DNA from: an uncultured Clostridia bacterium | Lineage (GTDB): Bacteria; Bacillota; Clostridia; Christensenellales; Borkfalkiaceae | Length of the DNA: 10,303 nucleotides | Assembly (NCBI GenBank): GCA_947177495.1 | Contig: CAMWUS010000037.1 | Location: 1 to 10,303 of the forward strand | Direction of reading: 5' to 3' | Shown here: one piece after another, positions 1 through 8,700 of the stretch | How positions within the stretch are numbered: position 1 is the stretch's first letter | Layout: the number at the start of each line of letters is the position of its first letter | Translations under genes and position numbers: made by a program | The notes under the pieces: model-generated | Seen by the model: only the letters and a program-made list of their open reading frames with translations | What the model was told of the DNA's origin: nothing | Databases searched by the model: none

Positions 1-714
1 GTAAAGAATACCGCGGCGCGGGAAATCGTACTGACGGGCATAGATATTTCTTCATATAACGACGGGGAAAACGATTTGACCGCTCTCGTCCGCGCGTTGG
101 GAGATTTTCCCGAAAAGCGTTTCCGCTTCGGGTCTTTGGAGCCGTGCGTGATCACGCCCGAATTTCTTGCGGCGATGAAGGGGGCGGGCAATTTCGCGCC
201 GCACTTCCACCTGTCGCTCCAGAGCGGGAATTCGCGCGTGCTCAGAGCCATGAACCGTCACTACATGCGGGAGGATTATTTGGCGCGGTGCGAGCTCGTT
301 TACGGGGCGTTTGAAAACGCGGCAATCACCACCGACATCATCGTAGGCTTTCCCGGCGAGACGGAGGAGGAATTTGCCGATTCGCTTTCCATTATCGGGG
401 AAGCGGGGTTGGCGCGGGTACACGCGTTTCCCTATTCCGCGCGGGAAGGGACGGCGGCGGCGAAACTCAAGCAGGTGAGCGGAGCCGTGAAGAAGGAGCG
501 AATGAGTAGAATGCTCGCGGAAGCGGCGCGCGCCGAAGAGGCATTTTTGCAAAAAAACGCAGGCAGGGAAGAGTGCGTTTTATTCGAGCGCGATGGGGGC
601 TATACGGGCAATTATATCCGTGTTTATTGCGACGGCGCGGAGGAGGGAGCGTTCTGCCGCGTGCGGCTTATTGGACCCTTCCGCGACGGCATGAAAGGTG
701 AAATTGTCGACTAA
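1..714 (+). CDS. mtaB: tRNA threonylcarbamoyladenosine methylthiotransferase, C-terminal part (cut by window start)
   Basis: This is the last 237 codons of a radical-SAM methylthiotransferase; the frame is open from base 1 and stops with TAA at 712-714. MtaB enzymes attach a methylthio group to t6A at position 37 of ANN-decoding tRNAs, in the cytoplasm. The visible part starts at EIVLTGIDISSY and continues with the family blocks HFHLSLQSGNSRVLRAMNR, TTDIIVGFPGETEEEF and VHAFPYSAREGTAAA. The HxFPYSxRxGTxAA block favours MtaB over MiaB or RimO in my recollection of these families. A short TRAM-like tail follows (about residues 183-237, with GGYTGNYIRV), which binds tRNA. The N-terminal UPF0004 domain and the CxxxCxxC cluster would lie upstream of the window, so they cannot be checked. 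The stop is followed by about 115 bp without a clear terminator. The family call is firm; the MtaB subtype is likely. Confidence 0.85.
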   Translation, partial: VKNTAAREIVLTGIDISSYNDGENDLTALVRALGDFPEKRFRFGSLEPCVITPEFLAAMKGAGNFAPHFHLSLQSGNSRVLRAMNRHYMREDYLARCELVYGAFENAAITTDIIVGFPGETEEEFADSLSIIGEAGLARVHAFPYSAREGTAAAKLKQVSGAVKKERMSRMLAEAARAEEAFLQKNAGREECVLFERDGGYTGNYIRVYCDGAEEGAFCRVRLIGPFRDGMKGEIVD

Positions 715-802
715 ACGGCGATTTTGGCGCATTTTTTCGAATACGCTTGTGTCGACAAAAAGTGCGCACCACAACATATAGTGGTAAAAATAGGATAAAA
801 AT

Positions 803-826
803 TTTTTTGCGATTTTTCGCAAAAAA
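803..826. other. AT-rich perfect hairpin just upstream of a promoter
   Basis: TTTTTTGCGA at 803-812 and TCGCAAAAAA at 817-826 are exact reverse complements around a TTTT loop, giving a 10-bp stem. It ends three bases before the -35 box at 830. No T-tract follows it on the + strand, so it is not a standard intrinsic terminator for mtaB. It could be a weak transcription barrier or a curved upstream region of the promoter. The rest of the 715-829 gap holds only weak potential stems, such as ACCAC/GTGGT at 768-785. Confidence 0.4.
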
Positions 827-829
827 GTG

Positions 830-858
830 TTGAATTTTCGCGGTCATAATGATATAAT
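830..858 (+). promoter_or_regulatory. Sigma-A-type promoter for the repeat membrane protein
   Basis: TTGAAT (830-835) and a perfect TATAAT (853-858) are separated by exactly 17 bp. Transcription would start near 865 and leave a leader of about 100 nt before the start codon chosen at 968. This placement argues against translation from the in-frame GTG at 827, which would lie upstream of the transcript start. Confidence 0.7.
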
Positions 859-967
859 AATGACAGGAAAAGAGTTGTATTTTCGCATTTGCCGAAAGAC
901 GGCTGCGCGAAGATACGGCTTTTACATACGCAATATTTTCGAAGAGAAAGATATTATGAGGGACGTT

Positions 968-2440
968 ATGAGAAATACAATTCGCACACAACGGAACGAA
1001 AAAAGGCTGGGAAAAAGCGTTTGGGCGCTTGTTATAGCCGTTTGTTTCCTATTGGCTTTTTCGTTGATCGGGCTTATGGGACGGCTTGCGATTTCTCATA
1101 CTTATGCGGCGGAAGCCGACGGGGAAGAACTGACTGAAACCGTGGACGGCGAGGTTACCGACGCGTCGGACGAAACCGATCCCGAAATCGGAGATAACGA
1201 GGGCGAAGTAACTCTCCCCGAAGACAACACGGGCGATGAAGAGGGCGAGGTAACTCCTCCTTCGGACAACACGGGTGACGACGAGGGCGAGGTAACTCCT
1301 CCTTCGGACAACACGGGTGACGACGAGGGCGAGGTAACTCCTCCTGCGGATAATACAGGTGATAACGAGGGGCAAACGACTCCCCCCGTAAGTGGTTCGG
1401 AGAACAGTAACGGGAACACGAACGGCTCCCAAGACAGTGCCGCGGGCACGACGGGTTCCGCAAATGGCTTTATGGGCTTTTTGCAGAATTATTGGTGGGT
1501 GCTTGCAATCGCGGGCGTTGTGCTCCTTGTCGTTATATTTAGTATCGTAGGCGCCAAGCGCTCGAAAAAGCATAAGCGTTTGGTAGAGGATAAACGGTTG
1601 CAGGCGCTCGACGAAGAACGCGAGCGGCAGGAACGGTTGGAAGCGGAGCGCAAAGAAGAGCGCCGCATGGAGCAGGAAGCGCGCATGGAAGCGATGCGTC
1701 AACAGCAGATGATGCAGCAGCAAATGATGCCGATGATGCCCCAAATGATGATGCCGCAAATGCCCATGCAACAACAGCCCGTACAGCAAGTACAGCAGAT
1801 TCCCGCACCTCAGCAGCCCAATTACGGCGGCAACACACCTTCCTTCGAGCTCATGCGTATGGCGGAGGAAAAGGCGCGTGCAGAGGAGCGTGCAAGGCTT
1901 GCGGAAGAACGCATCATGCATTACATGCAGGATCAGCGCTTGCGCAGTGCGACCAACGCGGCGTTGCCGAGTGTGCAATATCAACAACAGCAGCCCGCGC
2001 ACGACCCTGCGGAGGAACGTCTCCGTATAGCGGAAGAGCGCGCGAGAAAAGCGGAGCAACGGTTGTTGCTTCTCGAAGAAGAGCGTTTAAAACAACAGGC
2101 AATCCAACAGGCACCTGCCGCTCAGGCGCCTCAGGAAAAACCCAAGGAAGTTACGATTAAGCTTACGGACAACGCGGTGACGATGCTCAGCGGTGCGCTC
2201 GCGGGGCTTGTGGGGGCGCAACAGGTGCCCGTACAGCCCGCTCAGCCCGCACCCATGCAGGGCTCGCCCGTAACGGTGCAGTTCGTGCAACCTGCGGCAC
2301 CCAACGTGCAGTACGTACCTGTACAGCCCGTACAACCCGCTCGGCCCGCGCAAACCGTTCAGCCTTCCATCGCGCCTGCGGCGCAGGAAAACGGGCAGAG
2401 CGAAGAGAGCGCTCCCGTCCGCCGGAGACTGAGGCTGTAA
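968..2440 (+). CDS. Membrane protein with acidic 14-residue repeats and Gln/Met-rich cytoplasmic coiled-coil tail, function unknown
   Basis: I do not recognise a named family. Start: the frame is open from 827, but the promoter at 830-858 excludes the first codons. ATG 968 has GAGGGA 5-10 nt upstream; ATG 956 is the main alternative. From 968 the product has 490 residues. A basic N-terminus is followed by a hydrophobic segment (about 18-38) and a possible signal cleavage at HTYA/AEA (about 47). Next comes an acidic linker with tandem repeats of the type DNTGDDEGEVTPPS (about 72-141) and a Ser/Asn/Gly stretch. A second membrane segment lies at about 176-196 and is followed at once by KRSKKHKR, a stop-transfer-like basic cluster. 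The tail is E/R-rich and probably coiled coil (about 200-240), then Met/Gln-rich (about 241-285). Further EERxRxAEERxRxAE heptads and a Pro/Gln/Val-rich C-terminus complete it. The inferred topology is acidic repeats outside and tail inside. Nothing suggests an enzyme; a scaffold or envelope-spanning role is a guess. The gene is probably monocistronic. Confidence 0.82.
   Translation: MRNTIRTQRNEKRLGKSVWALVIAVCFLLAFSLIGLMGRLAISHTYAAEADGEELTETVDGEVTDASDETDPEIGDNEGEVTLPEDNTGDEEGEVTPPSDNTGDDEGEVTPPSDNTGDDEGEVTPPADNTGDNEGQTTPPVSGSENSNGNTNGSQDSAAGTTGSANGFMGFLQNYWWVLAIAGVVLLVVIFSIVGAKRSKKHKRLVEDKRLQALDEERERQERLEAERKEERRMEQEARMEAMRQQQMMQQQMMPMMPQMMMPQMPMQQQPVQQVQQIPAPQQPNYGGNTPSFELMRMAEEKARAEERARLAEERIMHYMQDQRLRSATNAALPSVQYQQQQPAHDPAEERLRIAEERARKAEQRLLLLEEERLKQQAIQQAPAAQAPQEKPKEVTIKLTDNAVTMLSGALAGLVGAQQVPVQPAQPAPMQGSPVTVQFVQPAAPNVQYVPVQPVQPARPAQTVQPSIAPAAQENGQSEESAPVRRRLRL
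1181..1390 (+). repeat. Five tandem 42-bp repeats encoding an acidic 14-residue unit
   Basis: Units begin at 1181 (degenerate), 1223, 1265, 1307 and 1349, each exactly 42 bp and in frame. Units 1265-1306 and 1307-1348 differ at a single base; the outer units are more diverged. The encoded unit is DNTGDDEGEVTPPS with variants. The acidic, Pro/Thr-containing spacer would lie on the outer face between the two membrane segments. The near identity of the central units suggests recent duplication and a locus able to change length. Confidence 0.9.
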
Positions 2441-2471
2441 GCGAAAAAATATTATAATTAGGATAAATAGC

Positions 2472-2512
2472 CCGCCGAATTTCAAAGCGAAATTCGGCGG
2501 ATTATCTTTTTT
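2472..2512 (+). terminator. Intrinsic terminator after the repeat membrane protein
   Basis: CCGCCGAATTTC (2472-2483) and GAAATTCGGCGG (2489-2500) form a perfect 12-bp stem with a 5-nt AAAGC loop. ATTATC and six T residues follow. It lies 31 bp after the stop codon at 2438-2440 and separates this gene from the lipoprotein gene. Confidence 0.9.
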
Positions 2513-2749
2513 ACGGTTTTTGCTTTTCGCATAAAAGCGGGGGGATTGCAAAAACTGTTTCCAACGGTCGAAATACAATCGGGAGGGAAGTCGGGTACTT
2601 GCACCGTGCTCTCGTTTTGTTTTGAAAAAAGTAAACTAATTTTGTCAAAATAGAAAGTTTTTTCCGAAAACTATTGACAGTGACAAAATTTTGTTGTAAA
2701 ATAAAAAAGCTATCCTAGTAGCAAAACACAATTTTTCTGGGGGGAAAAC
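2513..2749 (+). promoter_or_regulatory. AT-rich upstream region of the giant lipoprotein gene, with palindromes and leader
   Basis: I see no coding frame or RNA gene here. The first 110 bp or so are featureless. From about 2611 the sequence becomes very AT-rich. Two operator-like palindromes follow: ATTTTGTCAAAAT (2639-2651, odd centre) and ACAAAATTTTGT (2683-2694). The 10-bp arms AATTTTGTCA (2638-2647) and TGACAAAATT (2681-2690) are exact inverted copies. The second palindrome lies between the -35 and -10 boxes, a position where a bound repressor would block polymerase. The ribosome site is GGGGGGA at 2739-2745, five bases before ATG 2750. Confidence 0.55.
2674..2702 (+). promoter_or_regulatory. 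Sigma-A-type promoter for the giant lipoprotein
   Basis: A perfect TTGACA (2674-2679) and TAAAAT (2697-2702) are spaced by 17 bp. The predicted transcript starts near 2709 and has a leader of about 40 nt. It is the strongest promoter match in the window, which fits an abundant surface protein. Confidence 0.8.
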
Positions 2750-5700
2750 ATGAAGAAGCTGAAAGTTGTATTACTTGCACTTCTGGCAACAACGCTGTCC
2801 GTTGGGCTCATCGCTTGCCGCAAACCGGATAAGAAACCGGACGACCAGCAAGAGCAACCGTCGGACACCAAGAAAATCGACAGAATTATATTTTCCGGCG
2901 ATACGGCGTCGATGACCATTACCGACGCGGACACGGAGGATATGCTTGTAGCCAAGCTTAAGAGCGATTTGTCGATTAGCGTTCATTACGTGGGTGCCGC
3001 GAATGAAAAGTACGACGCTACGGATTGCGATTACGATACCTCTGCCGTAAGTTTCGGCGAGGTGGGTAACTATACCGTTAAGGTTACGCCCAAATCGCAC
3101 AATCCTGTAGATAAGGATACGCATGTTGCGCTTTCGAAGGATCTCGACGTTTACATTACGCACCATTTCGAAGACGACGTGTGTACCGTAGACGGTGCAA
3201 CGCGCACCACGCAGGAAATCGACGTAGGGCTTGAGTACAAACTCTTCCATACGGGCGACGCGATTTATACGCCTGCCGATGACGTGAGCGGAGCGGCGAT
3301 TCATCCGTTCGGTTCCATCATGGTGGACGGCAAAGAGGAAACGGTAAAGACCTACAGCGTGGGCAGACTCGAAAAGGGTATGTCGATTACGGTGAAGGGT
3401 ACCGCTAAGACGACGTACGACGAACACAAGGTTGAGGATAAACAGTACTACTTCCCCATTCTCGGATTTGCGGATACCTCCCGCGGTACCTATACGGGCG
3501 GTGCGGGTACTGCCATCATCGTAAGAAACGAGGGCTGGGTTCTGCTCGACGGTATCGGTACGCCTCGTTTGCTCGCGGGTAATGCGGCGGGCGGCGGCGG
3601 CGCGAACGATTCGGGCAACTACGGTTCGCACCCCGAAGACCAGGGCACCAAGCCCGCGGGCTATAATGCCCACGGTATGGGTACTCCCTCTTTGGATCAG
3701 TGGCAGGATTGGTACACGTACAGTACGGGAGTAATTTCCAGATCCAGCACGTACGCCACCGAGCAGGAAGTTGAGTTTACTTGGACGTACCTCAACAACG
3801 GCATCATCGAGTTGGTGTTCAAAAACAACACTGCAAAAATTAACCTTACGGCGCGCACCAAGGTGCCCGATTCTTCCAAGGGTTATTACGATACCATTCT
3901 TCACGGCGAGTACGTGAGAATGAAGTTTAGCGAAATCACAACCATTTCTTCGACTACGCTTACGGGCGTTACGTACGATGGCGTGAAGTCGGATGCGAGA
4001 AAGATTTGGCTCGACAACGAAATGCTCGATTTGAGCGTGTTCAACGTGAGCATCACCACCGAGCAGAACCCCGACCCCGCTACGGATACGCAGTTCGATA
4101 TCGAAGCGAATATCGGTACGGAGAAGCCCGAGTGGGTATCGCTCAGCACGACTCCTCTCGACGGGGCTAAGATGAAGGCGTTCCGCGTTATTCGTACCAT
4201 GGGTAACGTGACCAAAGCAGACGACATCGACATCAGCAACTTCATTACCATTAAAACCAACGCTGTTGACCGCGCGGTTCCTTATACCGTAAATTACGGC
4301 AAAGTGCTGTTCGAGAACAATAGTTCCGTCAAGGTAACCAAATTAGAGACGGCAGTCAACGGAAACGACGCTACGGCGAAGATTATCGTTGCGGGTGGCG
4401 CGAACACGCTTTCCGACAAGCAGATAGAAGCGCTCGAAGACGTTACCGCCGCAAAATATATTGCAATCAGACTTTGGGCGCGCGAGGGCGCTTCGGCGAA
4501 CTTCACGGGCGCTACTCCCGCGATCAAGAGCGGCAGCGCGGCGCTTGCAGGCGCGAAAGCGATCGTTTCCGACAACGGCAAATACGTTGACCTCATCATT
4601 CCCGTAGACGCATCGGTTAGAACGAACGGCGTTGTGGTAAGCGGACTTGTCGAGGGCGGCGTAGACGTTACCATCGATCTTTCGGGAATCGAAAGCATCT
4701 CCGTTACCTCGAAGGTAGAAAAGGGTACGATTTACCTCAACAAGGGCGGCGACGTGACTGTGACTTACACCATGAGCGCAGAAGAGTATGCAAACGTAAC
4801 CGACGATTCGAGAATTTATGTGAACAGCGCAAGCGCTCGTTTGAGCGCTCTCCGCGGCGAGGTGGAAACGGGCTACGACAAAACGGGTACGGTCGGCTCG
4901 ACGAAGGTTTCCATTAAGAGAGACGAAGCGACGCATACCGTTACCGTTAAATACACTCTGCCCAAGTTCTCTATCGACAATATCGAAAAATTCGATTTGG
5001 TATTGCAGGATGAAAACAACAACATGCTTGCACGGGATACTGTGTATTACGATTTGGGAATGGATGAAGACGATCCTGCCGTAATAGACGGCATCTTCTA
5101 TACGGAAGCGAACGGTGCAACATTGAAGATTGCATTTGCGTCTCCGATGAACGATATCCATTCCGAGTATCTTGATTTCGGAGGACTTTATATCAGCTTG
5201 AACAACGGCTCGATTGAAGGCTTGGTATACAAGGAAATCGGTTTTGCAATCAAGAACGGTAACTGTGTATTCTACGACAAGGATATGGAAGGAGTGGTTA
5301 CTCCCAAAATTACGTATTTCGGTACGCTCGACAATTCCGATGACGTAGACTACGGTATAGCTTTCGTGCTTGAGGTTGACTTAACGAAGCTCGGCGTCAC
5401 CAAGGCTCCTTACTACTTCGATTTGAGCGTAGGCGAAACCGGGGCTCCCGAAAAAGTCCATCAGGTTACGGAAGACGGCGTTACGGCGATTGCCGTTACG
5501 GAGAGTTCGCTCGGCGAGCGCACGCTCATTCAGGAAGGCTCTTGCTTAGAAGTCGGATATGCGGCTTATCCTTATATGCAGGACGGCAAAGTCGTGTTCT
5601 ATGCGGGCATGGCGAAAATCGGCGGCGAGCACGATTTCAACGGTGAAGGCGTTTGCCGTTATTGCGGCGCAACGCAGGCGACTGCTCCCATCCCTGCTTG

Positions 5701-8700
5701 GGCGGAAACCAAGGCGGAAACCATTCACAAGGGTGAAGTGATCACGCTTGAGGGCAGCTATCTCGAATATTTGGAGGGCGCAAGCTCGGGCGACTTCTAC
5801 GTCGGTATTACGCTCCAAGTTATAACGCAGGCTGACGGAACCTTCCTTTGGGTTCGTTCCGACAGATATGCGGAAATCGTTGCCGGCGGCAATTGGGATA
5901 ACAGACGCGTCATCACCGAGGCGGAAGGCACGGCGGTAGATTACGACGGCACCGAATTCCCGACCAACGCCGATTGGCTGCGTTACAGAACCGTCGAAGG
6001 CGCGCGCATCGTTATCACGATGACGCTTGACGACGGCGTGCTTACCATCATCGAGCGCAACTACTCGCCTCTTGCGGAAGACGCTTCCGAATTGTTCTAT
6101 TCGGTGAAGTACGAATTCCTCGGCTTGACGGCGGATTCTTACCAAATCAATCTCACGAGAGACCACATCGCACTGAGAGGAGACGTTACGCTTACGAGAG
6201 CGAAACTCGCTCCTAACTCCGTATCGGAAATCACCTCGTCGAACGTCACGATCGACGGCGTGGAATTCGCGGCGGCAAACGTTGACTACACGGTTAACGG
6301 CACCTCCGGTAAATACGTTACGGTGGGAGCCGTAGGCGCCGGTAGCAAGCTTACCGAAGCGCAGGCGCAAAAGCTCGGCGTCAGCCTCAACGATTACAAA
6401 TACTACACTACCGTAAAAGTTTCCCTCGACAACCCGCTTGACGCAGGAATTTGGAACGGGCAGCTTAACGGTGCGAAGGGCAAGGTCGTCATCGACGGCA
6501 AAGACATTTACGCGGTTATCGCGGTCAACGGCGAAGGCGGCAATGCCATCGTAGACATTTGGAACTTCTACGGCATTATGACGGAGAGCGACGTGAAGAT
6601 CGATCTTTCCAACATCTCGTGCTCCGACGTCGGTTCTACGCTCAACGCAAGCGGACTTAGCGTGCTCGGCGGAACGGCGACCGTCACTTATACGGGCGCT
6701 CCCGAGGGTGCGGCGATCGAAATCGACGGCAAGTCCTTCACGCTTGCAGAGCTTGCAACCGAGAAGGATTACGAAAACGGCGTCAAAGCGACGTACGCAA
6801 GCAACGTGCTTACCCTTACCGTGGCGAAGCCCGATTACACCAAGGAAATTCCCACCTATGCGGTTAACCTCCGCGACGGCGACGGCAAACTTTTGGCGCA
6901 GAGTAACTTGGCACTCAACACATTGCCCGCAACGGGAACCAACGTTGAGGGAACGCACATCATCGCCGACGGCGCGAAGCTCACGCTCATCCTCACGGAC
7001 GGCGTAGCGGCTTCCAACGGCAAGGTTACCAAGGAACTCTATCTCAACGCAAACGTCGGCAAGACGACCAAGCTTGAAAACCTTCGTCTCTACGACCTCT
7101 CGTTTGCAGTCGAGAGCAACGGTGTGGTTGCGTTCACGGCGGCAAATGCAATTACGGGTTCGGCAAACATCGTTTACTCGTCCATCGGCATTGTGGCAAT
7201 TACCGCAGACCTTAGTGCAATCGAAATTGCGGAAGATGCGGCTTACGGCTTCGAGGTTCGCTTCACGAACGGTGCCAAGACGGATGCGTTCGCGGTTGCG
7301 GCAGACAGAACGATTGCTCCGATCGCGGGAATTTCCGCAACGGACGCAACTACCGAATTGCAGGCGCATTCGTGCGATGCAGTCGGTCTTGCGGCGGCTA
7401 AGTATCCTGCAAGCGGCGACGCGACCTTCTATTACAACATCTCTGTCACTTCGTCTCATACCTGGGGCGCCATCGACGAAAAAGGATTCAGCATCTGCTC
7501 CGTCTGCGGGGCTACCCTCAAGAGCGGCGTTGCAACGAACGTTACGGTCGTTGCGGCAAACCTTGCGGGTGTTGCGACGGACGGCTTGACCGTTTCCTTC
7601 GTAGCTATCAACGCAACGGGCGACTGGGCGTCTCAGGCGCTTGTAACCAAGCAGGGCAATATGATCATTACGTTGCCCAACCTCGATCCTTGGAACAACA
7701 ACGTTGCGGGACTCGAAGGGGCAACCGATCGTGAAAAAGAGCTTGCCGCAAAGGTTAAGGGTTCGAACTGCTTCCCTGCGGCGGACAACAAGATGAACAA
7801 TTTCGAATGGAACTGCTATATCGGCAAAGAAGTCTATGCAACCGTTACGGTCAGCAAGACGGACGGTATCAGTTACTATGTGAACGGCGTATTGGCAATC
7901 CAATATCCTGCCACCAAGGTTGTGGGTAAGGGTACGGTAGCCGACTTCGCAGAACTCTTCCTGTTGCTCACGGAGCGCACCGGTCTCATCGTTGCGCAAG
8001 CGGGCGTCGGCGCACAAGATATGCTCGCACAAAAGGGCGTGTTGACCGAGGCGCAGGCTAAGACGAGATACGAGAATTATATTGCGGAGAAGAACGTGCT
8101 TCCCACTCCCGCAGCGGCTCCCACGCATCCCGAGTGGAACGAGGATCCCGCACAGGGCAAAGAAGTGAAACTCGGCGCGGCGGATAACTCCACGGGCTAC
8201 ACCACCAATATGCTTCAGCTTCCCCTCACGAAAGGCGAAAAGCTCGTTCTTACGGGAACGATGACTTCCGTGGCGGACGCCAACACCGCAGCGAATTGGA
8301 ATGCTCTTGTCGCAACGCTTTACACCGGCATGGTTTTCGCGAAGGGTGTGTTCCGTGCGGATAACTATATCATCGACGGAGAGGGTTTGAAAGCGGATAA
8401 CGGTTGGGAAATCGCGCAGAATAGTACGATTGCCGTAAACGACGCGAAAGAGCCCACCCTTGAGGGCGACAACGCGTTCTGGGCAAGCATGCGCGCAATT
8501 CTTAACAAGTGCGACGTTACCGTAACGCTCGATTATTCGGACGCTTCGAAAATCATTATGACGTTCGTTTACGAATCGACGACCGAGGGTTACGAAAACA
8601 CCTATACGCAGAGCTATACGATCACTTCCGCTTCCGGCAAGCTTGCGGATGAGTATACGGTAGGTCTCGGCGTAGACGGTTGCTACGCGGTATTCTCTAA

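Noticed and set aside
768..785. ACCAC/GTGGT stem as a terminator for mtaB
   Set aside because: The stem has only 5 bp with an 8-nt loop, and A residues follow it instead of T residues.
827..967. N-terminal extension of the repeat membrane protein from GTG 827 or ATG 860
   Set aside because: The promoter boxes at 830-858 lie inside this stretch, so these codons would not be transcribed. ATG 968 has a better ribosome site and is followed directly by the signal/membrane segment.
1049..2059. A 336-codon minus-strand frame opposite the repeat membrane protein
   Set aside because: It is a shadow of the repeat-rich coding sequence (His/Leu/Arg-rich low complexity) and lacks a plausible ribosome site or promoter.
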